From Massilia sp. CFBP 13721 (GTDB lineage: Bacteria; Pseudomonadota; Gammaproteobacteria; Burkholderiales; Burkholderiaceae_D): a DNA stretch of 64,000 nt. Both the position numbers and the translations under genes were made by a program. Under the pieces are notes generated by a model that was not told the origin of the DNA, made no database searches, and saw only the letters and a program-made list of their open reading frames with translations. Below are positions 50,773-60,675 of the stretch, piece by piece. The first letter of the stretch is position 1. Each line of letters begins with the position of its first letter. The stretch lies in contig NZ_JACYUY010000017.1 in assembly GCF_014842025.1 (NCBI RefSeq), positions 62,001-126,000 of the forward strand, written 5' to 3'.

Positions 50773-51300
50773 ATGAGAAGCAAGGTTTCAGAGGCCGGGA
50801 CTGTGTGCTGGCCGCCGTACTCGCCGCCCTTGTCGGCGGCTGCGGCGGTGGCGGCGGTGACAAAGGCAACAACGTCATCCTGATCGGGCCCGTCGTGCCG
50901 GTACCACAATTCACGCTGGGCGGCACGGTGTCCGGCCTCGGTCCGGGCGCCGTGGTGACGCTTGCCGACGGCAGCGCGACGCTCCCGGTGGCGGCGAACG
51001 GACCGTTTACCTTCCCCATCAAACGGCCGACCGGCACCGCCTTCGCCATCACGGCCACGGCACCCGACGGCTACACCTGCAAGGTCAGCGATGCCAGCGG
51101 CACCATTGCCGGCGCCGACAGCACCAAAACGACCGTCAACTGCGCGCCGGTCGTGCTGGCCGGGACCGTCAACCGCCTGCAACTGCCGCTGGCGCTCACG
51201 AGCGACGCTAACGGCAACGTCTACGTGCTCAACCGGGGGCGACCATTCCGTGATGTGCCTGTCCTCCACGGGTACCCAGGGCATGGGGCGACGCGGCGCC
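50773..51300 (+). pseudogene. Decayed NHL-repeat lipoprotein gene (paralogue of next gene)
   Basis: Encodes pieces matching the N-terminal third of the intact gene downstream: a GGCGGGGG lipoprotein start, FTLGGTVSGLGPGAVVTL, PDGYTCKVSDASGTIA and SDANGNVYVLN. The start ATG 50773 is out of frame with the signal-peptide coding part. A second frame change is needed at the G5 run 51235-51239 to continue as GDHSVMCLSS. The reading then ends; the rest of the propeller is absent. Two frameshifts plus a 3' deletion make it a pseudogene left by tandem duplication. Confidence 0.8.
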
Positions 51301-51432
51301 GCGCCCTCTTTGCATTTAGTAACATTCTGATACAAAAATTATCAAGATTTATTTACATTTTTATATCATTCTGCGAGTATATTGCTATTTGGTATGGCGC
51401 AGCTCGCGCCGTAAGTGCTCAGGGAGATGGAT

Positions 51433-53673
51433 ATGCGAGTCAAACAGTTTGAATATGCAGTTGCAACGGCGCTGCTGGTCTTGGTGGCGGGTTGTGGCGG
51501 CGGCGGTGGTGGCGGCGGTGGCGGTGGCGGCAGTACGCCCACGCCGCCGCCGACCGGCGGCACCCCCGGAACTGGTACTCCTCCTGTGACGACGGACTAC
51601 ACGGTCGGCGGCACCGTCACCGGCCTGCGCGCCGGCGCGGCAGCCGTCACCCTGAGCAACGGCAGCGAGACCGTCCCGGTCACGGCCAACGGCAGCTTCT
51701 CTTTCCCCGCCCGGCTCCAGAACGGCGCCGCCTACGACATCAAGGTGGCGTCGGCGCCGGCTGGGTATACCTGCAAGGCCTTCGATCCAACCGGCACGAT
51801 CGCCAGCGCGAATGCCACCAAGACGGTCGTCGACTGCGCACCGCAAGTGCTGGCAGGCGTACGCGGCGCGTTGCAGGCGCCGCTGGCTGTCGCCGGCGAC
51901 GGCAGCGGCAACCTGTACGTCACCGACGGCAGCCTGCACGGCGTGCTGAAGCTGTCGTCGAACGGCCAGCTTGGCATGGTCGCCGGCGGTACCGGCCAGC
52001 CAGGCCTGGCCAACGGCACAGGCAGTGCGGCGCGCTTCTGGCTCAACGCCAGCGGCGCCGCCGTCGACGGCCAGGGCAACCTGTTCGTCGGCGACAGCTG
52101 CAACGGCGCGATCCGCAAGATGACCGCCGCCGGGGAGGTCACGACGCTGGCAGGCAGCAGCTCGACCGCCTGCTACAACGTCGAGGCCGCCAAAACCACG
52201 CCGACCAAGGCCGACGGACTCGGCGCCGCCGCGCGCTTCGAAGGCCCGCAATCGATCGCCTCCGATGGCGCGGGTGGCGTGTACGTGATCGACCGCAGTG
52301 CCGGCCTGACGATTCGCCAGGCTACCGCGGCCGGCGTCGTCACCACCACGACCTATCCCAACCCGGATCCGGTGGCCCCGGTCATCCTGTTGCAGACGAT
52401 CGCACGCGCCGCCGACGGCACCCTGTACGTATCGGACGATACCGACCGCATCTGGAAAGTCGGCAACGGCGTACTCACGCTGCATGCCGGCGGCGTGCTC
52501 GGCGCGACCAAGGATGGCACCGGCGTCGCGGCGCGCTTCGGCGCGATCACCGGCATGGTCGCCACGCCGAACGGCGACCTGTACGTGACCGACTTCGCAT
52601 CGGTGCGCAAGGTGACGCCGGCCGGTGTCGTCACCACCCTGGCGGGCAGCCAGGAACGCGGCGACGTCGATGCGACCGGCACCGCGGCGCGCTTCGGCAA
52701 CCTGCTGTCGATCGGTTTCGACGGCACCAGCCTGTTCGTGGTCGACAGCGGCCAGGAAGTGCTGCGCAAGGTGACGCTCGACGGTGTCGTAACTACCGTC
52801 GCTGCAACCCCGGCGGTGCGCAAGACCATCAACGGCGATGCCGCCACCGCGCGCTTCGGCTCGTTCAGCTCGCTCGCGGCCGATGCCGACGGCAACATGT
52901 ACTTCGCCGACCCGGTGACCCACGTGGTGCGCAAGGCAACGCCGGACGGCACCGTAACCACGCTCGCCGGCGTGGTCAACAGCGCCGCCCTGCCTGGCCA
53001 GGGCGATGGCACGCTGGCCACGGCCCGGTTTGCCGCGCCGACGCGGGTTGCCGTCGGCCGCGACGGCAGCATCTGGATCGCCCAGAGCCTGGGCCTGCGC
53101 CGGATCAAGGACGGCGTCGTGACGACGGTCGACGCGGCGGTGCGTCCGATCGGCCTGGCGGTCGATCCCGACGGCAACGCCATCGTGACCACGGGCGCCG
53201 TATCGGGCGAAGTGCTGCGCATCACGCCGACCGGCGCCAAGACCGTGCTGGTGACCAAGGCGCAGATCGCAGGGCTGGCCGGCGCGGGCGCCGATCCACG
53301 GCCGCAATCGGTCGCGGTCGATGCCGCCGGCAACATCTACTTCGCCGACACCGGCACGGTCGCCGTCTACAAGCTGGCCAAGGCGGACAGTGCGCTGACT
53401 GTGTTCGCCGGTACGCCGATGAAAGAGACGGGCAACGTCGATGGCGCGGCCAGGACCGCCACGCTCGGGTTCTACGAAGTCGATCACATGACGATCGACG
53501 AGAGCGGCAACCTGTACCTGACCGGCTCGGGCAATGTGCGCAAGATCAGCCCGGCCGGCGTGGTGTCGACGCCGAGCTTTGTCTGGGGTAACGCCTCGAT
53601 CGGCGCGATTACCTACAACAAGGGCAAGCTGGTCGGCATGACCCGCTACGCGGTGCTGCAGCAGTACCTGTAA
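51433..53673 (+). CDS. NHL-repeat beta-propeller lipoprotein
   Basis: A 746-residue protein. AGGGAG fits ATG 51433 best. Signal peptide with lipobox VAGC, then a run of Gly and a Pro/Thr linker. Residues 55-140 form a small beta domain (YTVGGTVTGLRAGAAAVTLS), followed by about ten NHL-type repeats such as GNLYVTDGSLHGVLKLSSNG and GNLFVGDSCNGAIRKMTAAG, enough for one or two propellers. Probably outer-membrane or surface protein binding. No enzyme motif is seen. An AT-rich promoter region lies at 51300-51420. Confidence 0.88.
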   Translation: MRVKQFEYAVATALLVLVAGCGGGGGGGGGGGGSTPTPPPTGGTPGTGTPPVTTDYTVGGTVTGLRAGAAAVTLSNGSETVPVTANGSFSFPARLQNGAAYDIKVASAPAGYTCKAFDPTGTIASANATKTVVDCAPQVLAGVRGALQAPLAVAGDGSGNLYVTDGSLHGVLKLSSNGQLGMVAGGTGQPGLANGTGSAARFWLNASGAAVDGQGNLFVGDSCNGAIRKMTAAGEVTTLAGSSSTACYNVEAAKTTPTKADGLGAAARFEGPQSIASDGAGGVYVIDRSAGLTIRQATAAGVVTTTTYPNPDPVAPVILLQTIARAADGTLYVSDDTDRIWKVGNGVLTLHAGGVLGATKDGTGVAARFGAITGMVATPNGDLYVTDFASVRKVTPAGVVTTLAGSQERGDVDATGTAARFGNLLSIGFDGTSLFVVDSGQEVLRKVTLDGVVTTVAATPAVRKTINGDAATARFGSFSSLAADADGNMYFADPVTHVVRKATPDGTVTTLAGVVNSAALPGQGDGTLATARFAAPTRVAVGRDGSIWIAQSLGLRRIKDGVVTTVDAAVRPIGLAVDPDGNAIVTTGAVSGEVLRITPTGAKTVLVTKAQIAGLAGAGADPRPQSVAVDAAGNIYFADTGTVAVYKLAKADSALTVFAGTPMKETGNVDGAARTATLGFYEVDHMTIDESGNLYLTGSGNVRKISPAGVVSTPSFVWGNASIGAITYNKGKLVGMTRYAVLQQYL

Positions 53674-53684
53674 TCAGGGGAAGG

Positions 53685-54470
53685 TCAGAGCAGGCTGCCG
53701 TCGAGGGCATGGCGCGTGACGGCGCCATGCTCGTCGACGGCGATCCAGCCGCCACGCGGCGGCTCATCGGATCGGTCATCCAATTCCCAGTCGGGCAGGA
53801 CGTAGCGGCGGCGTTGGCCGCTCAGGTGCCGATGCATGTGCAGGGCAGGGCGGTGCGTGTGCCCATGAATCAGGACGGCGGCGCCGGTGGCGTCGAACAC
53901 GGCCTCGATCGCTTCGGGTGTCACGTCCATGATGGCGTACGACTTGGCCGTGTGCGCTTCGCGGCTGCCTTCGCGCAGACCGGCGATGATTGCCTTGCGC
54001 TTGTCTAAGGGCATGGCCAGGAATTGCGCCTGCCAGCCTCTAGCGCGCACCATCGCGCGAAATTCCATGTATTTTGTGTCGAGCGTGCATTCGGCGTCGC
54101 CGTGCACGAGGGCGATACGTTGCCCGGCGATCGTGGCGACGTGCGGCTCGTCCAGCAGGTGCAGGCCGGCCGCCGCGGCGAAACCCTGGCCGACCAGGAA
54201 GTCGCGGTTCCCCGCCATCCAGAAAATCTGCAGGCCGCGGTCCGCCAGGGCGCGCAGCGCCTCGACGACGCGTCGGTTCAGCGGCGCATCGAGGTCGTCG
54301 TCGCCGGCCCAGTATTCGAAGATGTCGCCGAGAAGATAAAGCTGTTCGGCATGCGCCGCATGCGCGGCCAGGAAGCGGAAAAAGGCGTCGGCCGTGCGCG
54401 GATGGGATTCCTGCAGGTGCAGGTCGGAAATGAAGAGCGCGACGGTGCGCGCGGGAGTGGTGGTGGAAAT
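53685..54470 (-). CDS. lpxH: UDP-2,3-diacylglucosamine diphosphatase LpxH
   Basis: A calcineurin-like phosphoesterase of lipid A synthesis; it hydrolyses UDP-2,3-diacyl-GlcN to lipid X at the inner membrane. Metal-binding motifs are all present: SDLHL, LGDIFEYWAGDD, GNRDF, ALVHGDAECTLD and IHGHTHRP. An in-frame stop lies close upstream, and no ATG, GTG or TTG lies between it and SDLHL. The best start is ATT at 54470, six bases after GGGAG, giving 261 residues (MSTTTPARTVALF), close to the usual 240-265. An internal start would delete the DxH motif. Confidence 0.88.
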   Translation of the reverse strand: MSTTTPARTVALFISDLHLQESHPRTADAFFRFLAAHAAHAEQLYLLGDIFEYWAGDDDLDAPLNRRVVEALRALADRGLQIFWMAGNRDFLVGQGFAAAAGLHLLDEPHVATIAGQRIALVHGDAECTLDTKYMEFRAMVRARGWQAQFLAMPLDKRKAIIAGLREGSREAHTAKSYAIMDVTPEAIEAVFDATGAAVLIHGHTHRPALHMHRHLSGQRRRYVLPDWELDDRSDEPPRGGWIAVDEHGAVTRHALDGSLL

Positions 54471-54505
54471 GCTGTGCTCCCGCGCGGAAAAACTACTTTA
54501 CTGGA

Positions 54506-55000
54506 TTACTGTACGACTTCGGCTTTTTCGATGACGATCGGCTCGACCGGCACGTCGGCGTGCATGCCCGAACGCGAGGTCGCGACCTTGTTCAGTTCAT
54601 CGACGATGTCGGTGCCGGCAGTCACTTTACCGAACACGGCATAGCCCCAGCCATCCTGGCCCGGGTAGTTCAGGAAGTCGTTGTTCTTGGTGTTGATGAA
54701 GAACTGGGCCGATGCCGAGTGCGGCGCCGAGGTACGGGCCATGGCGACCGTGTACTTGTCGTTCTTCAGGCCGTTCTTGCCTTCGTTCTCGACGGTGGCG
54801 TCGGTCGCCTTCTGTTTCATGCCGGGTTCGAAGCCGCCGCCCTGGATCATGAAGTCCTTGATCACGCGGTGGAAGATCGTGTTGGTGAAGTGACCCTTGT
54901 TCACGTAGTCCAGGAAGTTGGCAACGGTCTTCGGCGCTTTTTCGGCGTCGAGTTCGATGGTGATATTGCCCTTGTTGGTGGTCAGCAGTACGGAGGTCAT
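54506..55000 (-). CDS. ppiB: Cytoplasmic peptidyl-prolyl cis-trans isomerase B
   Basis: A 164-residue cyclophilin with no signal peptide. Core motifs are FHRVIKDFMIQGGGFEPGM, the catalytic Arg in FHRV, AMARTSAPHSASAQFFIN and VFGKVTAGTDIVDEL. It speeds proline isomerisation in the cytosol. It lies next to the exported paralogue ppiA, and cysS follows; this ppiB-ppiA-cysS order is common in beta-proteobacteria. Confidence 0.95.
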   Translation of the reverse strand: MTSVLLTTNKGNITIELDAEKAPKTVANFLDYVNKGHFTNTIFHRVIKDFMIQGGGFEPGMKQKATDATVENEGKNGLKNDKYTVAMARTSAPHSASAQFFINTKNNDFLNYPGQDGWGYAVFGKVTAGTDIVDELNKVATSRSGMHADVPVEPIVIEKAEVVQ

Positions 55001-55077
55001 GGGAAATCCTGTTCTATTTGTTGATCAAACGTGCAAGTCGCGTATTTTACAACGTATTTCACGACTCATTTAACACC

Positions 55078-55689
55078 TCATTTCACCCGTTTCTCTCCCG
55101 AAAGCACGGTAGTGGCGCTGATGAAGATCGGCGTCACCGGCACATTCTGCATGCCGCGCATGTCGTCGACCATCACGCCCTTGATCTTGTCGACCGTTTC
55201 CTGGCCCTGCACCACGCGTCCGAATACCGTATAGCCGACACCATCCTGGCCCGGATAATCGAGGCCGCTATTATCGTTGACGTTAATAAAGAATTGCGAC
55301 GTGGCCGAATTGGGGTCGCCGGTGCGCGCCATGGCGACTGTATACATCTTGTTCGACAGGCCGTTTTTCGACTCGCTCGGGATCGGCTTGCGAGCGCCTG
55401 GTTTGTCGATCAGTTTCTCGGTATAGCCACCCGCCTGGATCATGAAACCGTCGATTACGCGGTGAAATACCGTGCCTTTATAAAAACCGGATTTCACGTA
55501 TTGCAGGAAATTTGCCGTGCTCTTCGGCGCATTCTCGGCGTCGAGTTCGACCACGATCTCGCCCAAGGTCGTCTTGATCGCCACTTGTGGATTCTCGGCG
55601 GCAAAGGCGCTGCCGGCAAAGCTCAGGGCCAGCGCGGCGCCGGTCAGGCGCAGGAAGAGGGTTCGGCGGGATTGTTTTTGTGCATGCAT
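55078..55689 (-). CDS. ppiA: Periplasmic peptidyl-prolyl cis-trans isomerase A
   Basis: A 203-residue cyclophilin with a signal peptide (about 1-30, RLTGAALALSFAGSAFA). ATG 55689 follows GAGGAG. The cyclophilin core shows FHRVIDGFMIQAGGY, AMARTGDPNSATSQFFIN and VFGRVVQGQETVDKI. It folds envelope proteins. It is divergent from cysS across a 258-bp region and transcribed toward ppiB. Confidence 0.94.
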   Translation of the reverse strand: MHAQKQSRRTLFLRLTGAALALSFAGSAFAAENPQVAIKTTLGEIVVELDAENAPKSTANFLQYVKSGFYKGTVFHRVIDGFMIQAGGYTEKLIDKPGARKPIPSESKNGLSNKMYTVAMARTGDPNSATSQFFINVNDNSGLDYPGQDGVGYTVFGRVVQGQETVDKIKGVMVDDMRGMQNVPVTPIFISATTVLSGEKRVK

Positions 55690-55785
55690 GGAGTGGTCTC
55701 CTCGGTGGACGTGGCGCAAAGCCCTGTCAAGGCTTTTACAGAAAAATAAACCTGAGCCATATGCGGCCAGTCGGGATTTTATCAA

Positions 55786-55794
55786 TGCTATACT
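55786..55794 (+). promoter_or_regulatory. Extended -10 promoter for cysS
   Basis: TGCTATACT is an extended -10 (TGn plus TATACT at 55789-55794). No strong -35 is needed or seen. A start near 55801 gives a leader of about 147 nt. Confidence 0.6.
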
Positions 55795-55868
55795 TTGCGC
55801 AGAACGTCCCCATTCTATCAAATAAGAACAGCACAGAGCGGTAGACGGTCCCGACGCAAAGATTGATT

Positions 55869-55913
55869 CCCGGCACGCGCTGAACGGCGTACGTGCCCGG
55901 TTTTGTTCTGCGC
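55869..55913 (+). promoter_or_regulatory. Structured cysS leader: terminator-like hairpin and long-range pairing
   Basis: GGCACG (55872-55877) pairs with CGTGCC (55892-55897), followed by TTTTGTT. GTTCTGCGC (55905-55913) is the exact complement of GCGCAGAAC at 55797-55805, the predicted transcript start. Possible attenuator. Confidence 0.45.
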
Positions 55914-55947
55914 CAGGCATCCGATCCCCTCTCGATTCATCACACCA

Positions 55948-57338
<1,391 letters not shown>

Positions 57339-57342
<4 letters not shown>

Positions 57343-58049
57343 TGGCAGCGGAAAAGGACAACGGCGCCGGCGGCGCGCCGGAACTCGAGGTGCCCGCGTA
57401 CTGGGCCGAAGCCAAGGAAGAGCTGATGCGGCGCGACCGCATCATGAAGCGCCTCATCCCGCAGTTCGGCGACATGCACCTGAAGGGGCATCCGGACCCG
57501 TTCACCACGCTGGCGCGTTCGATCGTCGGCCAGCAGGTCACGCCGAAAGCGGCCGACGCCGCCTGGGCCAAGCTGAACGCCTGTTGCCCGAAGCTGACCC
57601 CGGCGCAGATCATCAAGCTCGGCGCCGAGGGCTTGTCCGCCTGTGGACTGTCGAAACGCAAGACCGAATACATCCTCGACCTGGCCGACCATTTCAAGGC
57701 CAAGCGCGTGCATGCCAACCTGTGGTCCGAGATGGACGACGAGGCGGTGATCGCCGAACTCGTGCAAATCCGCGGCATCAGCCGCTGGACCGCGGAGATG
57801 TTCCTGATCTTTAACCTGCTGCGCCCGAACGTGCTGCCGCTCGACGACCCTGGCCTGATCCAGGGCATCAGCCAGAATTACTTCTCCGGCGAGCCGGTCT
57901 CGCGCAGCGATGCGCGCGAAGTCGCGGCCAACTGGGAACCCTGGCGCACCGTCGCCACCTGGTACTTGTGGCGCAGCCTCGATCCGGCGCCGGTGCAGGG
58001 CGCGCCATCCGGTTTGGCGTCCGCAGCGGCGTCCGGTACGGTAGAATAA
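57339..58049 (+). CDS. DNA-3-methyladenine glycosylase II (AlkA-like, HhH-GPD)
   Basis: A 236-residue base-excision glycosylase. The HhH-GPD fold is visible as LARSIVGQQVTPKAADAAW, the helix-hairpin-helix QIRGISRWTAEMFLIF and the catalytic Asp170 in LPLDDPGLIQG. It lacks the AlkA N-terminal domain, as in the short Mag/AlkA types. It removes alkylated bases. It is coupled to cysS by ATGA overlap; cysS-alkA-accA order is widespread in Burkholderiales. Confidence 0.93.
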
Positions 58050-58130
58050 CGCCAAATAGAACGCCACCTCGCCACTGCGCGCCGTGTACTTGCCGGCGCG
58101 CCCAGGCCACAGAACAACCCCGGAGGTCCA

Positions 58131-59108
58131 ATGACAAAAACTACTTTCCTCAGTTTCGAGCAGCCTATTGCCGAGCTCGACTCGAAAATCGAAGAGCTCC
58201 GCTTCGTCCAGGACGATTCCGCTGTCGACATTTCGGAAGAGATCGATCGCCTCGACAAGAAGAGCCAGCAGCTCACCAAGGACATCTACGCCAAGCTCAC
58301 GCCCTGGCAAGTCTCGCAGATCGCGCGCCATCCGCAGCGTCCGTACACGATGGATTACGTGAACGCGATCTTCACCGACTTCCACGAACTGCGCGGCGAC
58401 CGCAGCTTCGCCGACGACCAGTCGATCGTCGGCGGCCTGGCGCGCTTCAATGGCCAGGCCTGCATGGTCATCGGCCACCAGAAGGGGCGCGACACCAAGG
58501 AGCGCGCGATGCGCAACTTCGGCATGCCGCGTCCGGAAGGCTACCGCAAGGCGATGCGCCTGATGAAGGTCGCCGAGAAGTTCAACCTGCCGATCTTCAC
58601 TTTTGTGGACACCCCGGGCGCCTTCCCCGGCATCGATGCCGAAGAGCGCGGGCAATCGGAAGCGATCGGCCACAACCTGTACGTCATGGCCGAGCTGAAA
58701 GTGCCGCTGATCGCCACCATCATCGGTGAAGGCGGTTCGGGCGGTGCGCTGGCGATTGCCGTCGGCGATGCGGTGCTGATGCTGCAGTACGCCACCTATT
58801 CGGTCATCTCGCCGGAAGGCTGCGCCTCGATCCTGTGGAAGACGTCGGAGCGCGCCTCCGACGCCGCCGAGGCCCTGGGCCTGACCGCGCACCGCCTGAA
58901 GGCGCTGGGCGTGATCGACAAGATCGTCACCGAACCGCTGGGCGGCGCCCATCGCGATCCGGCCAGCATGGCGCAGATGCTCAAGCGCGCGCTGGCCGAT
59001 ACCCTGCGCCAATTCCAGGGCATGAAAACCAAGGACTTGCTCGAAGCCCGTCACCAGAAGCTGATGGCGTACGGCAAGTTCAAGGAAACCCTGCCGACCG
59101 AAGAGTGA
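58131..59108 (+). CDS. accA: Acetyl-CoA carboxylase carboxyltransferase subunit alpha
   Basis: A 325-residue protein that pairs with AccD to move carboxyl from biotin to acetyl-CoA, the first step of fatty-acid synthesis. The N-terminal coiled region (FEQPIAELDSKIEELRF) precedes the crotonase-like core: FHELRGDRSFADD, FGMPRPEGYRKAMRLM, DTPGAFPGIDAEERGQ and GEGGSGGALAI. Length is normal. CCGGAGG precedes ATG 58131. Confidence 0.97.
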   Translation: MTKTTFLSFEQPIAELDSKIEELRFVQDDSAVDISEEIDRLDKKSQQLTKDIYAKLTPWQVSQIARHPQRPYTMDYVNAIFTDFHELRGDRSFADDQSIVGGLARFNGQACMVIGHQKGRDTKERAMRNFGMPRPEGYRKAMRLMKVAEKFNLPIFTFVDTPGAFPGIDAEERGQSEAIGHNLYVMAELKVPLIATIIGEGGSGGALAIAVGDAVLMLQYATYSVISPEGCASILWKTSERASDAAEALGLTAHRLKALGVIDKIVTEPLGGAHRDPASMAQMLKRALADTLRQFQGMKTKDLLEARHQKLMAYGKFKETLPTEE

Positions 59109-59118
59109 GTCGTGTTGC

Positions 59119-60540
59119 GTGAATAAGTTAGTTGGTAGTACCAAGGCCGGGTCCGTCCCGGCCGTTTTTACGCGTGCGATCGACACCTTGCGCATGCAGT
59201 TTTCCCCCGCCACGATTGCGATTGCCTGCAGCGGCGGCCTCGATTCGATGGTCTTGCTGCAGCTGGCATCTGACTGGTGCCGTGCGCAGGGGCACACGCT
59301 CTTCGTTTTCCACGTTCATCACGGCTTGAGCAGCAATGCCGACGCCTGGCTGCGCCATGTCGAGGCTGCCGCCGCCGCGCTCGGCGTGCGTGCCGATCAC
59401 CGCCGCGTCGCGGTCGACAGCGGCGGCGCGGGTACCGAGGCGGCGGCGCGCAAGCTGCGTTACCGCGCGCTCGGCGACATGTGCCGCGCGCATGGCGCCA
59501 CCCTGTTGCTGACCGCGCACCACCTCGACGACCAGGCTGAAACCGTGCTGCTACAATTGCTGCGCGGCTCCGGTCCGGCGGGACTATCGGGCATGGATGC
59601 GGCCAACAGCGCGCCCGAACTGCTGGGCAATCCGGACCTGGTGATGGCGCGTCCGCTGCTGCCGCTGGCGCGCGCCGAGCTCGAATCCTACGCACGGGAA
59701 GCCGGACTCAGTTGGGTCGAGGATGAATCGAACAGCGACACGCGCTATGCACGTAATGCCTTGCGCCACCATGTGATGCCGGCGCTGGCCGACGCCTTTC
59801 CCGGCTTCCAGCAGCGCTTCGCGCGCAGTGCGGCGCATGCCCAGTCGGCCCAGCGCCTGCTAACCGAGTTGGCCGAGGGCGACCTCGTGCTGGCGCTGGT
59901 CGACGGCGCCATCGACGTGGCGCGCCTGCGCAGCATGAGCCTGGACCGGGTCTACAACCTGCTGCGCCACTGGTTCGCCAGCCGCGGCCTGGCGATGCCG
60001 TCGACCGCCTGGCTGGTCGAACTGGTGGCGCAACTGATCGAAGCGCGCCACGACGCCCAACTCTTGGTGACGCACCCGGCCTGCCACCTGCGGCGCCACC
60101 GCGATCGGCTCTATATCACACCGAAACTGGCCGACCTCGCCGGGATGCGCGATCCGGACGACGAAGGCATCATCGAAAAACACGGCGAATCCTTCCGCTG
60201 GCAGGGCGAGGCGCAACTGGCGTTTCCGGCCTATGGCGGCGTGCTGCACGTCGAGCCGGCAGCGGTCGGCTTCGATCCGGCCTGGCTGCGCGCGCAGCAC
60301 CTGGTCATCGATTTCCGCAAGGGCGGCGAGCGCCTCAAGCTGGCGCCGAACCGCCCGACGCGCGGCCTCAAGGCGCACTACCAGGCGGCCGATATTCCGG
60401 CCTGGGAACGGGCCCGGTTGCCGATCGTCAGCAGCGGGCGCGACCTGCTGTTCGCGGCGGGGCTGGGCATGGATTGCCATCATGTTAGCGATGACGCTGC
60501 CGAGCCCGTCAGTTTGCGCTGGGAGGCGAAGCCCGAATAA
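59119..60540 (+). CDS. tilS: tRNA(Ile)-lysidine synthetase TilS
   Basis: A 473-residue enzyme that turns C34 of the minor tRNA-Ile into lysidine, so that it reads AUA. P-loop SGGLDS is at 38-43. TAHHLDDQAETVLLQLLRG and VEDESNSDTRYARNALRH are family signatures, and a C-terminal TilS domain is present (LVIDFRKGGERLKLAPN). Start GTG 59119 has a poor ribosome site; ATG at codon 26 is possible but close to the P-loop. It follows accA by 10 bp. Confidence 0.95.
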   Translation: MNKLVGSTKAGSVPAVFTRAIDTLRMQFSPATIAIACSGGLDSMVLLQLASDWCRAQGHTLFVFHVHHGLSSNADAWLRHVEAAAAALGVRADHRRVAVDSGGAGTEAAARKLRYRALGDMCRAHGATLLLTAHHLDDQAETVLLQLLRGSGPAGLSGMDAANSAPELLGNPDLVMARPLLPLARAELESYAREAGLSWVEDESNSDTRYARNALRHHVMPALADAFPGFQQRFARSAAHAQSAQRLLTELAEGDLVLALVDGAIDVARLRSMSLDRVYNLLRHWFASRGLAMPSTAWLVELVAQLIEARHDAQLLVTHPACHLRRHRDRLYITPKLADLAGMRDPDDEGIIEKHGESFRWQGEAQLAFPAYGGVLHVEPAAVGFDPAWLRAQHLVIDFRKGGERLKLAPNRPTRGLKAHYQAADIPAWERARLPIVSSGRDLLFAAGLGMDCHHVSDDAAEPVSLRWEAKPE

Positions 60541-60548
60541 TTTCTATG

Positions 60549-60590
60549 CGAAAAGCGTATTACTTTATTTTCTTTTCATATAGCTTTTCG
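60549..60590 (+). repeat. Inverted repeat between tilS and lysC
   Basis: CGAAAAGC (60549-60556) and GCTTTTCG (60583-60590), 26 bases apart, with an AT-rich loop. It begins 9 bp after the tilS stop and may end tilS transcription or bind a regulator. Confidence 0.4.
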
Positions 60591-60601
60591 GATTTCCCTT
60601 C

Positions 60602-60631
60602 TTGTGATCTTGCAGTGCAACATGCTAGAGT
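60602..60631 (+). promoter_or_regulatory. Possible sigma-70 promoter for lysC
   Basis: TTGTGA (60602-60607), an 18-bp spacer, then TAGAGT (60626-60631), 45 bp before the lysC start codon. Only moderate agreement with consensus. Confidence 0.4.
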
Positions 60632-60675
60632 AAGTGTTCCCTTTTCACCCTCTCCACGCTGGGAAGCTTCCTTTT

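Noticed and set aside
51385..53487. Minus-strand open frame of 700 codons opposite the NHL lipoprotein
   Set aside because: Repeat-driven mirror frame with no start signal; the plus-strand protein has a lipobox and NHL repeats.
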